NCBI RefSeq assembly: GCF_039541075.1
Contig: NZ_BAABFN010000002.1
Coordinates: 434,001 to 498,000, forward strand
Direction of reading: 5' to 3'
Length of the DNA: 64,000 bases
Source of the DNA: Compostibacter hankyongensis
GTDB taxonomy: Bacteria; Bacteroidota; Bacteroidia; Chitinophagales; Chitinophagaceae
Shown: in pieces, positions 50,426-58,152 of the stretch
Numbering within the stretch: position 1 is the first letter of the stretch
Layout of the letters: each line of letters starts with the position of its first letter
Notes under the pieces: model-generated
Told to the model about the DNA's origin: nothing
Databases searched by the model: none
What the model saw: the letters and a program-made list of their open reading frames with translations, nothing else
Position numbers and translations under genes: made by a program

Positions 50426-53041
50426 CTACAGTATTTCCACATACCCGTCCGTTCCGTTCACCCGGATGCGTTGCCCGTCTTTGATCAGCGTAGTGGCTTT
50501 CTCCACCCCGACAACGGCCGGCAAACCGTATTCACGGGCGATGACCGCTCCGTGGGTCATCAGTCCGCCCACTTCGGTGACCAGGCCTTTTACGGATACG
50601 AACAGGGGCGTCCAGCTGGGGTCGGTGAAGGCGGTGACCAGTATATCCCCTTCTTCGAGATCCGCATCCTCCATCTTTAAGATGACACGTGCCCTGCCCT
50701 CGATAACTCCGGAAGAAACCGGCAGCCCCGCCATGGCTCCGGCCGGAAGGTTCTCCCGTTTGTACCGGCCGGAAAGGATTTCGCCATCGGATGTCATGAC
50801 GCGCGGAGGGGTCAGCTTTTCATAGGTTTTGTACTCGTCCTTTCGTTTGTCAATGATCCGGTTATCCAGGGTATGGGTGCGGACCGCTTCCCGGAATTCT
50901 TCAAAAGTGAGATAATAGATATCTTCCTTTTCATGAATCAGCCGGGCTTGCACAAGCTTTCCGGCTTCTTTCAGTAAAGCCTGCTTATAAACAAAATAGC
51001 GGCTGACGATGCCGTATTTGGGGTATTCACGATAACCGGCAAAATTCCGGATCAGATCAATCATCCGTTTGGTTTCTCCGGCTTTTTGTTCGCCATCGGG
51101 TAATGGCTTCAGCCGGTTCAGCAACTCCTCTTCCTTTTTCAAAGCTTCCCGCCTCCCCTGCTCAAATTTCCGCTTACCTTCACCGGGTGCGAAGTTTCTG
51201 AGGTTACTGAGGATCAGCGGGACAAGCATAGTCGGCTTTTCGCTCCAGCGGGTTTTGGTAATATCGATCTCTCCCGCGCATCGCATGCCGTATTTATCAA
51301 GAAAGCTGCTGATCGCATCCCGGCTTTCCTGTCCGCCGTCGAATTGCGCCAGCTCATCCGGGAAGTCATCCTCTTTTGCCTGTTGCAAATAAGTGATCAC
51401 TTCCGGATAAGGACGGATCGCATCTGCCACATCCAGCAATGCCAGCCCCATTTCTGAAGTGATGTTGTGGGGTACAGATTGAGCAAGCGTGTCCGCCGCA
51501 TTCTTTTCCCCTAACCATTCGTTCATTTTTTCATTGATCCAGGATGCAGCATTCATGCCCGTCATGATCACACCAAAACTCTGCGGATCAGCATTTGTTT
51601 TCTTTAATTGCTGAATATCTTCCAGTATAAAATCAAACAGATCCGGGCCCGATCTCGTTAGGATGTTTTGTTTTAATGCTGCTATCGATGTTTGACTGGC
51701 TTTAATCAAGTCAGAAACGATTTCCGGATCGTAATCTTTTAGCGTCTGATAATCCGGAGGCGGCCCGGCTTTATCGCTTTTATCAGGACCTGGTTCTTTT
51801 TTATCACCGGACAACGGTTTTATAAAACCTTCCCGTTCTAAGATGGTGGTAAGCGCGTCCTTTATGACCGGATCGGATTTCCCAAGCACATTTACCAAAG
51901 TTTCCCTGCCTGCGGGCGAAGCCAGCATAGGCGTAACATCAACAAATAACCTTCCCCCGGCAGTACGCATGTGTGCCCGCGTTGTTAACAGGAAGAAAGA
52001 CAATCCCAACGGTTTCATGGCGTCGGTCATCATTTGTTGATGACCGACCGATATATAAACGTGATTTTCCCCGTCATCCGCTTCGGGGATAGGATATAAG
52101 GTAGTGACCGGCCTGCTCTGGACAATATAAAATGTATCACCGGCCAAGCACCACTCGATATCCTGGGGGCAACCGAAATGTGTTTCGATCCTTCTGCCTG
52201 TGTGTTCAAGCTGTAAAATCTGATCATCCGTCAGCGCCTGCCGGTTCTGCTGTCCCGGATCAACCGCCTGCTCTTTTGTGCCGCCTTCTTCCAGAGCATA
52301 AACGGCGAGATTTTTGACCGATATTTTCTTATCGATAACCTTGCCGGCGCGTACTTTGTAGTTATCCGCATCCACCAGACCGGAGACCAGGGCTTCGCCA
52401 AGCCCGAAGCCGGCATCAATGGATAATACCTTCCGGTTGGAAGTAACCGGATCGGCGGTAAACATAATGCCTGCTGCCTGCGGGAAAATCATCTTCTGAA
52501 CAACCACAGCCAGGCACACTTTATGGTGGTTAAAGCCGTTTTGAAGACGATAGGTTACGGCCCGCCCGGTAAACAGCGAGGCCCAGCACCTGCTGACATG
52601 TTTAAGGATGGCTTCCTTCCCGGTGATGTTCAGGTAAGTATCCTGCTGTCCTGCAAAGGATGCCGTAGGCAGGTCTTCCGCTGTGGCGCTGGACCGCACG
52701 GCAAAGGCTGTATTTTCACCAAGGACGGTAACACGACCGGCGATCTCTTCTGCGATATGATCGGGAACAGGGATGCTTTCAATGCGGGTCCGGATCTGTG
52801 CGCTGATCTTACCGATGTTCTCCCGGTCCGGCAGCTTGAGGCGCGTCAACTCATTCAGTAAACGGTTCAGTTCCCGGTTATTTTCCGTTATTTCCTTATA
52901 CGCTTCGGTGGTAATGCAAAAGCCTTCCGGTACCCGGATACCCTGAATCCTGCACAGTTCGCCGAGACCAGCGCCTTTGCCGCCGACGCTGGAAAGCATT
53001 GTTTTATCGATCTCCCGGAAATCCATTAGATAAGCAGTCAT
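50426..53041 (-). CDS. rph: Rifampicin phosphotransferase (Rph)
   Basis: An 871-residue enzyme of the PEP-synthase-like fold, in the size range of known Rph. The ATP-grasp domain begins LMDFREIDKTMLSSVGGKGA with IRVPEGFCITTEAY. The middle region contains HVYISVGHQQMMTDAMKPLG and GGRLFVDVTPMLASPAGR, which mark the rifampicin-binding domain of Rph and set it apart from true PEP synthase. The C-terminal swivelling domain carries the phospho-carrier His830 in GGLMTHGAVIAREYG. Rph transfers the beta-phosphate of ATP to rifampicin and inactivates it. It lies 21 bp downstream of a MarR gene on the same strand, its probable regulator. Confidence 0.9.
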   Translation of the reverse strand: MTAYLMDFREIDKTMLSSVGGKGAGLGELCRIQGIRVPEGFCITTEAYKEITENNRELNRLLNELTRLKLPDRENIGKISAQIRTRIESIPVPDHIAEEIAGRVTVLGENTAFAVRSSATAEDLPTASFAGQQDTYLNITGKEAILKHVSRCWASLFTGRAVTYRLQNGFNHHKVCLAVVVQKMIFPQAAGIMFTADPVTSNRKVLSIDAGFGLGEALVSGLVDADNYKVRAGKVIDKKISVKNLAVYALEEGGTKEQAVDPGQQNRQALTDDQILQLEHTGRRIETHFGCPQDIEWCLAGDTFYIVQSRPVTTLYPIPEADDGENHVYISVGHQQMMTDAMKPLGLSFFLLTTRAHMRTAGGRLFVDVTPMLASPAGRETLVNVLGKSDPVIKDALTTILEREGFIKPLSGDKKEPGPDKSDKAGPPPDYQTLKDYDPEIVSDLIKASQTSIAALKQNILTRSGPDLFDFILEDIQQLKKTNADPQSFGVIMTGMNAASWINEKMNEWLGEKNAADTLAQSVPHNITSEMGLALLDVADAIRPYPEVITYLQQAKEDDFPDELAQFDGGQESRDAISSFLDKYGMRCAGEIDITKTRWSEKPTMLVPLILSNLRNFAPGEGKRKFEQGRREALKKEEELLNRLKPLPDGEQKAGETKRMIDLIRNFAGYREYPKYGIVSRYFVYKQALLKEAGKLVQARLIHEKEDIYYLTFEEFREAVRTHTLDNRIIDKRKDEYKTYEKLTPPRVMTSDGEILSGRYKRENLPAGAMAGLPVSSGVIEGRARVILKMEDADLEEGDILVTAFTDPSWTPLFVSVKGLVTEVGGLMTHGAVIAREYGLPAVVGVEKATTLIKDGQRIRVNGTDGYVEIL

Positions 53042-53062
53042 ATTTTCAACCTTTTTTTGAGA

Positions 53063-53518
53063 TCACTTGTCGTTGACCTTATTTGTCGTCTCATTCATTA
53101 TTTCGATGGCTTTTAAAAAATAGGCCTCAATGATCCGGGTTTCCCTGGTTGAAAAGGAAGCCATAAGCTTTTCTGATTTTTTTCGGAATTCCCGGTAAAG
53201 CGGGGCCAAAAGCGCCATTATCTTCTTCGTGTCGGGCACAATGATGACTTTTCGTCGATCGTCTGCGGCAAACTGTCTTTTCACCAGCTTTTTCTTTTCA
53301 AACCGGTCTATTAAGCCGGTAACCGCGCCGGTGGTCAAACCCGTTAAATGGGAAAGCTCGCCCGCCGTCATTTGCCCCTTTTCCATTAAAAATCCCAGGT
53401 ATTTATGGTCGGTCCCCGTAATCCCTGCTTTCCTGGCAATGGCTTCGTGCATCTGAATAGAGGTGTATGCATATTGCTGACTCAGCCTCCTGATTCCTTT
53501 AAGAACGTCGTTTTCCAT
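53063..53518 (-). CDS. MarR family regulator upstream of rph
   Basis: A 151-residue winged-helix regulator. The DNA-binding part is MTAGELSHLTGLTTGAVTGL then FEKKKLVKRQFAADDRRKVI, with the wing residues of the MarR family. It is 21 bp upstream of rph in the same direction, so it probably autoregulates and controls rifampicin inactivation. An inverted repeat lies between the -7 box and the gene start. The next gene upstream is another, unrelated-looking MarR in divergent orientation. Confidence 0.9.
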   Translation of the reverse strand: MENDVLKGIRRLSQQYAYTSIQMHEAIARKAGITGTDHKYLGFLMEKGQMTAGELSHLTGLTTGAVTGLIDRFEKKKLVKRQFAADDRRKVIIVPDTKKIMALLAPLYREFRKKSEKLMASFSTRETRIIEAYFLKAIEIMNETTNKVNDK

Positions 53519-53530
53519 CCTATATCTTAT

Positions 53531-53557
53531 TTACTAAATATCTTAGTTACAAAGATA
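53531..53557 (-). promoter_or_regulatory. -7 box and MarR operator candidate for the marR-rph operon
   Basis: TATCTTTG on the minus strand at 53550-53557 is followed by an inverted repeat ACTAA-atatc-TTAGT (one mismatch when extended to seven bases per arm) at 53531-53550. A repressor there would sit on the transcript start. Confidence 0.55.
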
Positions 53558-53612
53558 ATGTAAATTTTATAAAAGCTACGCTCCGGGCAGCCGCCGTCCG
53601 GATCGCCAGGGC

Positions 53613-53640
53613 AAAATTAGTTTGAATTCAAACTAATTTT
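53613..53640. promoter_or_regulatory. Perfect 28-bp palindrome, predicted MarR operator
   Basis: The half AAAATTAGTTTGAA is followed by its exact reverse complement, centred on GAATTC. It overlaps the -33 position of the promoter of the MarR-MFS operon and matches the palindromic AT-rich type of MarR operator. Confidence 0.8.
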
Positions 53641-53641
53641 A

Positions 53642-53649
53642 TATCTTTG
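53642..53649 (+). promoter_or_regulatory. -7 promoter box of the MarR-EmrB operon
   Basis: TATCTTTG starts two bases after the 28-bp palindrome. A TTTG inside the palindrome at 53621-53624 lies 17 bases upstream and can be the -33 box. The leader to the start codon at 53739 is about 85 nt. Confidence 0.65.
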
Positions 53650-53738
53650 TGAAAGAATACGCTATCGCGGAAGAGATGCATGCCGGTGTATACTTGATAC
53701 ATATCGCCTTTACTCAGTCACTTGTTTTAAGATAAAAG

Positions 53739-54188
53739 ATGGTCGTAAAACCAGAGAACATCCAGGAGCTGGCCCTTGAGCTCGGACGGGCAATGACCGA
53801 GATGAAAAGTCGTTTGCGCCAGCAGATCCGGGCCAAGATCAGCGAATACGATCCCGACCTTTCCTTTGAATTGCTGGAAATTATCGGGCTGCTCTGGCGC
53901 CAGGATGGCATTAACCAGCAGGAGATAGCCGATATCGTCAGTAAAGATAAGTCAAGCGTTACCTATCTGATCAACAGTCTGGTAAAGCGGGACTTGGTAA
54001 AACGGGTGGAAAATAAAGATGACAGAAGGAATAAGCAGATATATCTCACGCCAAGGGGCAGAAAAAAGCGGGAAACCATATTTCCATGGGTGTTGGAGCT
54101 CTACCGGCAGGCGGCGGGAGATCTGGGTGAGGATGAGATCAGAGATGCCATTTCCCTGGTAAAAAAAATGACGACAAATCTCGGCTGA
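53739..54188 (+). CDS. MarR family regulator upstream of the EmrB-type transporter
   Basis: A 149-residue winged-helix protein. Helix-turn-helix INQQEIADIVSKDKSSVTYL, then SLVKRDLVKRVENKDDRRNK forms the wing. It leads a small operon with an EmrB-type MFS gene 95 bp downstream. The perfect 28-bp palindrome in its promoter is the likely autoregulatory site. It differs clearly from the MarR gene at 53063, so the two adjacent units respond to their own signals. Confidence 0.9.
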   Translation: MVVKPENIQELALELGRAMTEMKSRLRQQIRAKISEYDPDLSFELLEIIGLLWRQDGINQQEIADIVSKDKSSVTYLINSLVKRDLVKRVENKDDRRNKQIYLTPRGRKKRETIFPWVLELYRQAAGDLGEDEIRDAISLVKKMTTNLG

Positions 54189-54283
54189 AACGGGAGGCCA
54201 TCGCCCTGCCCCGGTATTGAATTGATCCGGGCTGGCAGGCGATGAACGGGATAACAGGATCTCATAAGGTAATTTTTTGTGAT

Positions 54284-55864
54284 ATGGCTGATGGCTCATT
54301 AGTGGAATATGGAGCAAGGCGTGTGATCATTACGATCACAGCGGTGACCTGCGCGCTGCTTCAGATCATCGATACGACTATAGTTAACATCGCATTACCG
54401 ACCATGCAGGGTGGCCTTGGCGCTTCTCTTTCAGAGATCACATGGGTGATCACCGCTTATGCTATTGCAAATGTTGTGGTCATGCCGATGACAAGCTGGC
54501 TGAGCCAGCAATTCGGGCGCCGTAACTATTTTGCCGGGTCCATTATTATTTTTACCTTATGCTCCCTGCTTTGCGGCAATGCTACCAGCATAACCGAGCT
54601 GATCATATTCCGCTTTTTACAGGGGATTGGCGGCGGCGCGCTCCTGGTCACCGCGCAAACCATTATTACTGAGAGCTACCCTATAGAAAAGAGGGCCATG
54701 GCACAGACTATTTATGTCCTTGGCGTCATTGTAGGTCCTACGCTGGGGCCGCCGCTGGGCGGGTATATTGTGGATAACTACTCGTGGCCATTTATCTTTT
54801 ACATCAATATACCGATCGGCATAATCGCAGCCCTGCTTACCATCCAATATATTAAAAGCCCTAAATATGCCGAAAAAGTGAGCTCAAGGCATGTTGACTG
54901 GCTGGGGATCGGCTTGCTGACGATCGCGGTGGGACTTTTACAGTTTATCCTGGAAAAAGGCCAGGAAGAAGCTTGGTTCAGCAGCTCATTGATCACCACT
55001 TCAGCGGTGATCTCATTTTTTGGCTTTTTCTTTTTTATCTGGAGAGAGCTCGTCTATAAATATCCGATCGTTGAGCTCAGGGTCTTAAGAAATGTAAACC
55101 TGTCATTGGGCAGCATATTGTCGTTCGTGTTAGGCTTCGGCCTGTTTGGATCTACTTTTATCATTCCCCTCTATACGCAAACCATCATGGGATGGACGGC
55201 TTTTCAGGCCGGGATGATTATGATACCCAGCACTATCTTTACAGCAGTTATGATGCCATTCGTCGGCAAGATGATGGAGAAAGGAGTTTCGTTTCGCTGG
55301 CTGATTACATCCGGAATGATCCTGTTTTTTATCTACAGCCTGATGGCTTATAAAGTGCTTACTCCCGACACAGGGGACGATGCCTTCTTCTGGATCCTGG
55401 TGATCCGGGGTATCGGGCTCGGATTATTGTCTGTCCCTGTGACCACGATGGCCCTGTCTACCCTGCACGGCCCGGAGATCGGTCAGGGTGCGGCATTATC
55501 CGGTATGATGAGGCAGTTAGGCGGTTCCTTTGGCGTGGCGCTTATCTCAACTTACCTGACGCGGGATATTCAGTTTCACCGGGTTAACCTGATAAGCAAT
55601 ATCTCTGCTTATAATCCTATTGCACAACAAAGGCTGGCGCTTTTGGAAAAAAGCTTTGAAAGCAGGGGAATGACCTGGGATGCCGCCGAAAAGGCCGCCC
55701 TTCAGTTAGAAGATAACGTAGTAAACATACAGGCTACAGTACTTTCTTATATGGACATATTTCTTTGGATCGGCGTGCTGTTTCTGGTATGTGTTCCGTT
55801 CGTGTTAATATTGGTGAGAAAGCCCAAAAATAAGATAACGGCTTCTGATGTCTTGCAGGAGTGA
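54284..55864 (+). CDS. EmrB/QacA-type MFS drug transporter (DHA2, 14 helices)
   Basis: A 526-residue MFS protein of the DHA2 family with about 14 helices. Characteristic segments are LLQIIDTTIVNIALPTM (motif D1), WVITAYAIANVVVMPMTSWL, and GPTLGPPLGGYIVDNYSWPF (motif C). The C-terminal loop before the last helix includes a long soluble stretch around residues 440-480. ATG at 54284 (MADGSLVEYGARR) is preferred over 54242, because close family members start there. No EmrA-type adaptor or TolC partner is adjacent, which is unusual for EmrB, so it may act alone or with distant partners. Confidence 0.92.
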   Translation: MADGSLVEYGARRVIITITAVTCALLQIIDTTIVNIALPTMQGGLGASLSEITWVITAYAIANVVVMPMTSWLSQQFGRRNYFAGSIIIFTLCSLLCGNATSITELIIFRFLQGIGGGALLVTAQTIITESYPIEKRAMAQTIYVLGVIVGPTLGPPLGGYIVDNYSWPFIFYINIPIGIIAALLTIQYIKSPKYAEKVSSRHVDWLGIGLLTIAVGLLQFILEKGQEEAWFSSSLITTSAVISFFGFFFFIWRELVYKYPIVELRVLRNVNLSLGSILSFVLGFGLFGSTFIIPLYTQTIMGWTAFQAGMIMIPSTIFTAVMMPFVGKMMEKGVSFRWLITSGMILFFIYSLMAYKVLTPDTGDDAFFWILVIRGIGLGLLSVPVTTMALSTLHGPEIGQGAALSGMMRQLGGSFGVALISTYLTRDIQFHRVNLISNISAYNPIAQQRLALLEKSFESRGMTWDAAEKAALQLEDNVVNIQATVLSYMDIFLWIGVLFLVCVPFVLILVRKPKNKITASDVLQE

Positions 55865-56162
55865 CCGGGCGTGGGGTCTCCCTTCCGCATCCATTCCTTC
55901 TTGAATACCGCCTTTTTGTTATGAATGACCAGGTAGTGAAATTCTTCGGATCCATTACCGATAGCAGCACATCTTCTTTCAAAACCAGGGAGGAATCAAA
56001 GACGGCTTTCAGACTTTCCTGCACAATTTCTCTCAACGCCGGGGTATTGTCCAGGGGATAAGCCCCCTTCATTTTCATGATAGAATATAAATCTTTCGGC
56101 AGGTCGTACGCATGGCATTCCTTCATTAACTCTTTTAATAGCGTTTTAAATGGAGACTTCAT
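55734..56162 (-). CDS. Hypothetical protein or gene remnant antisense to the EmrB 3' end
   Basis: A 142-residue frame from an ATG at 56162. The first 90 residues (from MKSPFKTLLKELMKECHAYD to about WSFITKRRY) look like real protein, but the last part lies antisense over the end of the EmrB-type gene and is probably not meaningful. It fills the 389-bp gap between 55864 and 56254. I do not recognise a family. It may be the N-terminal remnant of a decayed gene. Confidence 0.25.
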   Translation of the reverse strand: MKSPFKTLLKELMKECHAYDLPKDLYSIMKMKGAYPLDNTPALREIVQESLKAVFDSSLVLKEDVLLSVMDPKNFTTWSFITKRRYSRRNGCGRETPRPVTPARHQKPLSYFWAFSPILTRTEHIPETARRSKEICPYKKVL

Positions 56163-56253
56163 CCCGCCCAATATTATCTTTTGGTAAACAATACAGCTAT
56201 ATCAGCTAATTGTTCCATTTTGCTGCTTTAATCTGCAATTAATTAAATATTGA

Positions 56254-57906
56254 ATGAGATATTTTATACTAAGGGCGTACCCGTTATTAAGTTTCGTCTG
56301 TGCGCTGTCGTGGTTGCTCCCCAAAACCATAAAGGCACAAATCAGCAATGAGTTGCCCGGGATAAATACTGTCTCTAAACTATCTACAGCGTATCCCGAT
56401 TCCGCCTATACACTGCTCAAAGTGCTCATTGCTAAGGCCAGGCAAGACAAAAACCGCATAGCGGAGGCTACCGGCTTGCAACAAATGGGACAGGTGCTTC
56501 ATCATGAGGGTAACTATGCTGCCGCTATCAGCAATCTCCTGGAGGCGGAAAAAATCTTCCGGGCAGAAAATCAAACCCGCTACCTCGGGCAAACCCTTAA
56601 CTACCTGGGCGATGTGTATTATTATAATAAAGAGCCCCGGCAGGCGATGCGGCAGTTCAATGAAGCGCTTCGCCTATTCAGAAAGCTGAAAGATGATAAA
56701 GGTATTGCCAGAAGCTATGGTGAGATCGGCCATCTTTATGAAAAGAAAACGATCTATGACTCGGCCTACCTGTACCAGCGACTGGCGATGGACCACCTGG
56801 TGCATATCGGCGACAGCGCTTCCCTTGCCAAGATATATGAGAATATTGCCAGCATCATGGAAGACCAGGAACGGTACGACTCCTCTTTATATTATTATCA
56901 GGCCTCTCTCCGGCTGAATGAACGTTTTCACAATAGCATTGCCCAGATAGAGGTAGTCAATAACCTGGGAGACATATACCGTAAAACAGGCCGGTATGCT
57001 ATGGGGCTGCAATATTCAAGACGGGCCATGGCCTTGTCGCAACAACTGAATGAGCAATACCAGCTGAGCAGCGCCTACCGGGATATCGGGAGGAGCTATG
57101 GCTTAATGAATCAATATGACAGTGCTTACTACTATACCGAGCTGGCCCGCGTTTCACAAAAAAAAATTTACGAAACCGAGAATACCCGGCAGATTGCGCT
57201 GATACAGGTACTCTTTGATACGGAAAAAAAGAACTCGGAGATCACCCGGCTCAATGCCGAAAAGAGAATAAACATCATCATTACCACAGCTTCCGTCATT
57301 ATCCTTATCCTGCTGCTGTTCCTTGCGGTATTAATTTACCTCCGGCAAAAGCTGAAGATCAGAACAGAGCAGGAAATGAGGGAAAAACAGCAGCATATCT
57401 TCCAAACTGAAAACGGGTTGCTGGAAACCGAACTGAAAAACAAAGCGTTGGAAGAATCCAAATTAAAACAGCAGCTGGAAGTTAAAAGCAAAGAGCTCTC
57501 TTCTTATATCCTGCATCTGATACAAAAAAATGAAGCGCTGCAAGCGATAAAAACAGACTTGAATGAGCTGCTGAAAGATGATAAAAGGGACCATAAGAAG
57601 CATTTAAAGCAACTGCTATATAAAATAAATATCAGTGTAAGCCAGGATACTTATTGGAGAGAGTTCAGGGTAATTTTCGAACAGGTCCACGAAAGTTTCT
57701 TTGATAGTGTAAGAGGAATATGCGCTAACCTGACAGCCAACGATTTAAGATTGATTGCATTACTTAAAATGAATCTCAGCACATCGGATATCACCACCCT
57801 GCTTGGGGTCTCTGCCGACAGCCTGCGGGTGATCAGGTACCGCCTCCGCAAAAAGCTGAAGCTGGAGCAGGGAAAAAACCTCAGTACTTTCCTGCAATCG
57901 CTTTAA
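56254..57906 (+). CDS. TPR-containing membrane regulator with LuxR-like C-terminus
   Basis: A 550-residue protein. After a signal or anchor sequence (LLSFVCALSWLLPKTIKAQ) come about seven tetratricopeptide-like repeats (residues about 50-310, for example RYLGQTLNYLGDVYYYNKE), a transmembrane helix (about 340-362, INIIITTASVIILILLLFLAVL), a coiled coil rich in Glu, Lys and Leu (about 370-430) and a C-terminal helix-turn-helix (LTANDLRLIALLKMNLSTSD, then GVSADSLRVIRYRLRKKL) like that of LuxR/NarL proteins. Such Bacteroidota proteins sense through TPRs in the periplasm and bind DNA on the inside. It stands 246 bp upstream of the TonB receptor gene and may regulate the phytase locus. Confidence 0.85.
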   Translation: MRYFILRAYPLLSFVCALSWLLPKTIKAQISNELPGINTVSKLSTAYPDSAYTLLKVLIAKARQDKNRIAEATGLQQMGQVLHHEGNYAAAISNLLEAEKIFRAENQTRYLGQTLNYLGDVYYYNKEPRQAMRQFNEALRLFRKLKDDKGIARSYGEIGHLYEKKTIYDSAYLYQRLAMDHLVHIGDSASLAKIYENIASIMEDQERYDSSLYYYQASLRLNERFHNSIAQIEVVNNLGDIYRKTGRYAMGLQYSRRAMALSQQLNEQYQLSSAYRDIGRSYGLMNQYDSAYYYTELARVSQKKIYETENTRQIALIQVLFDTEKKNSEITRLNAEKRINIIITTASVIILILLLFLAVLIYLRQKLKIRTEQEMREKQQHIFQTENGLLETELKNKALEESKLKQQLEVKSKELSSYILHLIQKNEALQAIKTDLNELLKDDKRDHKKHLKQLLYKINISVSQDTYWREFRVIFEQVHESFFDSVRGICANLTANDLRLIALLKMNLSTSDITTLLGVSADSLRVIRYRLRKKLKLEQGKNLSTFLQSL

Positions 57907-58152
57907 AAGCGCTATTTCATCTCCCCTCAGACCGTTTTGGAGACCGCGCTCATGTTAGGGTAACAATTTGATAATTGGAGGTTTTGTTTCGGAAGTCAAT
58001 ATTGATAATCAATTATTTAATTGCATTTTGTTCACCCTGATCATGGCTTGTAACGACCGCTGTTAACGGTGTTGCCTTTTCGTTTATGCGCCTTTTTTCA
58101 TTTTTAAAAAGGCTTTCCTCAGTTTTGGGCCGCAAAAACAGGTATCGAATTT

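Noticed and set aside
50426..53041. PEP synthase
   Set aside because: The domain order and the central rifampicin-binding segments match Rph; a PEP synthase role is less likely although the folds are related.
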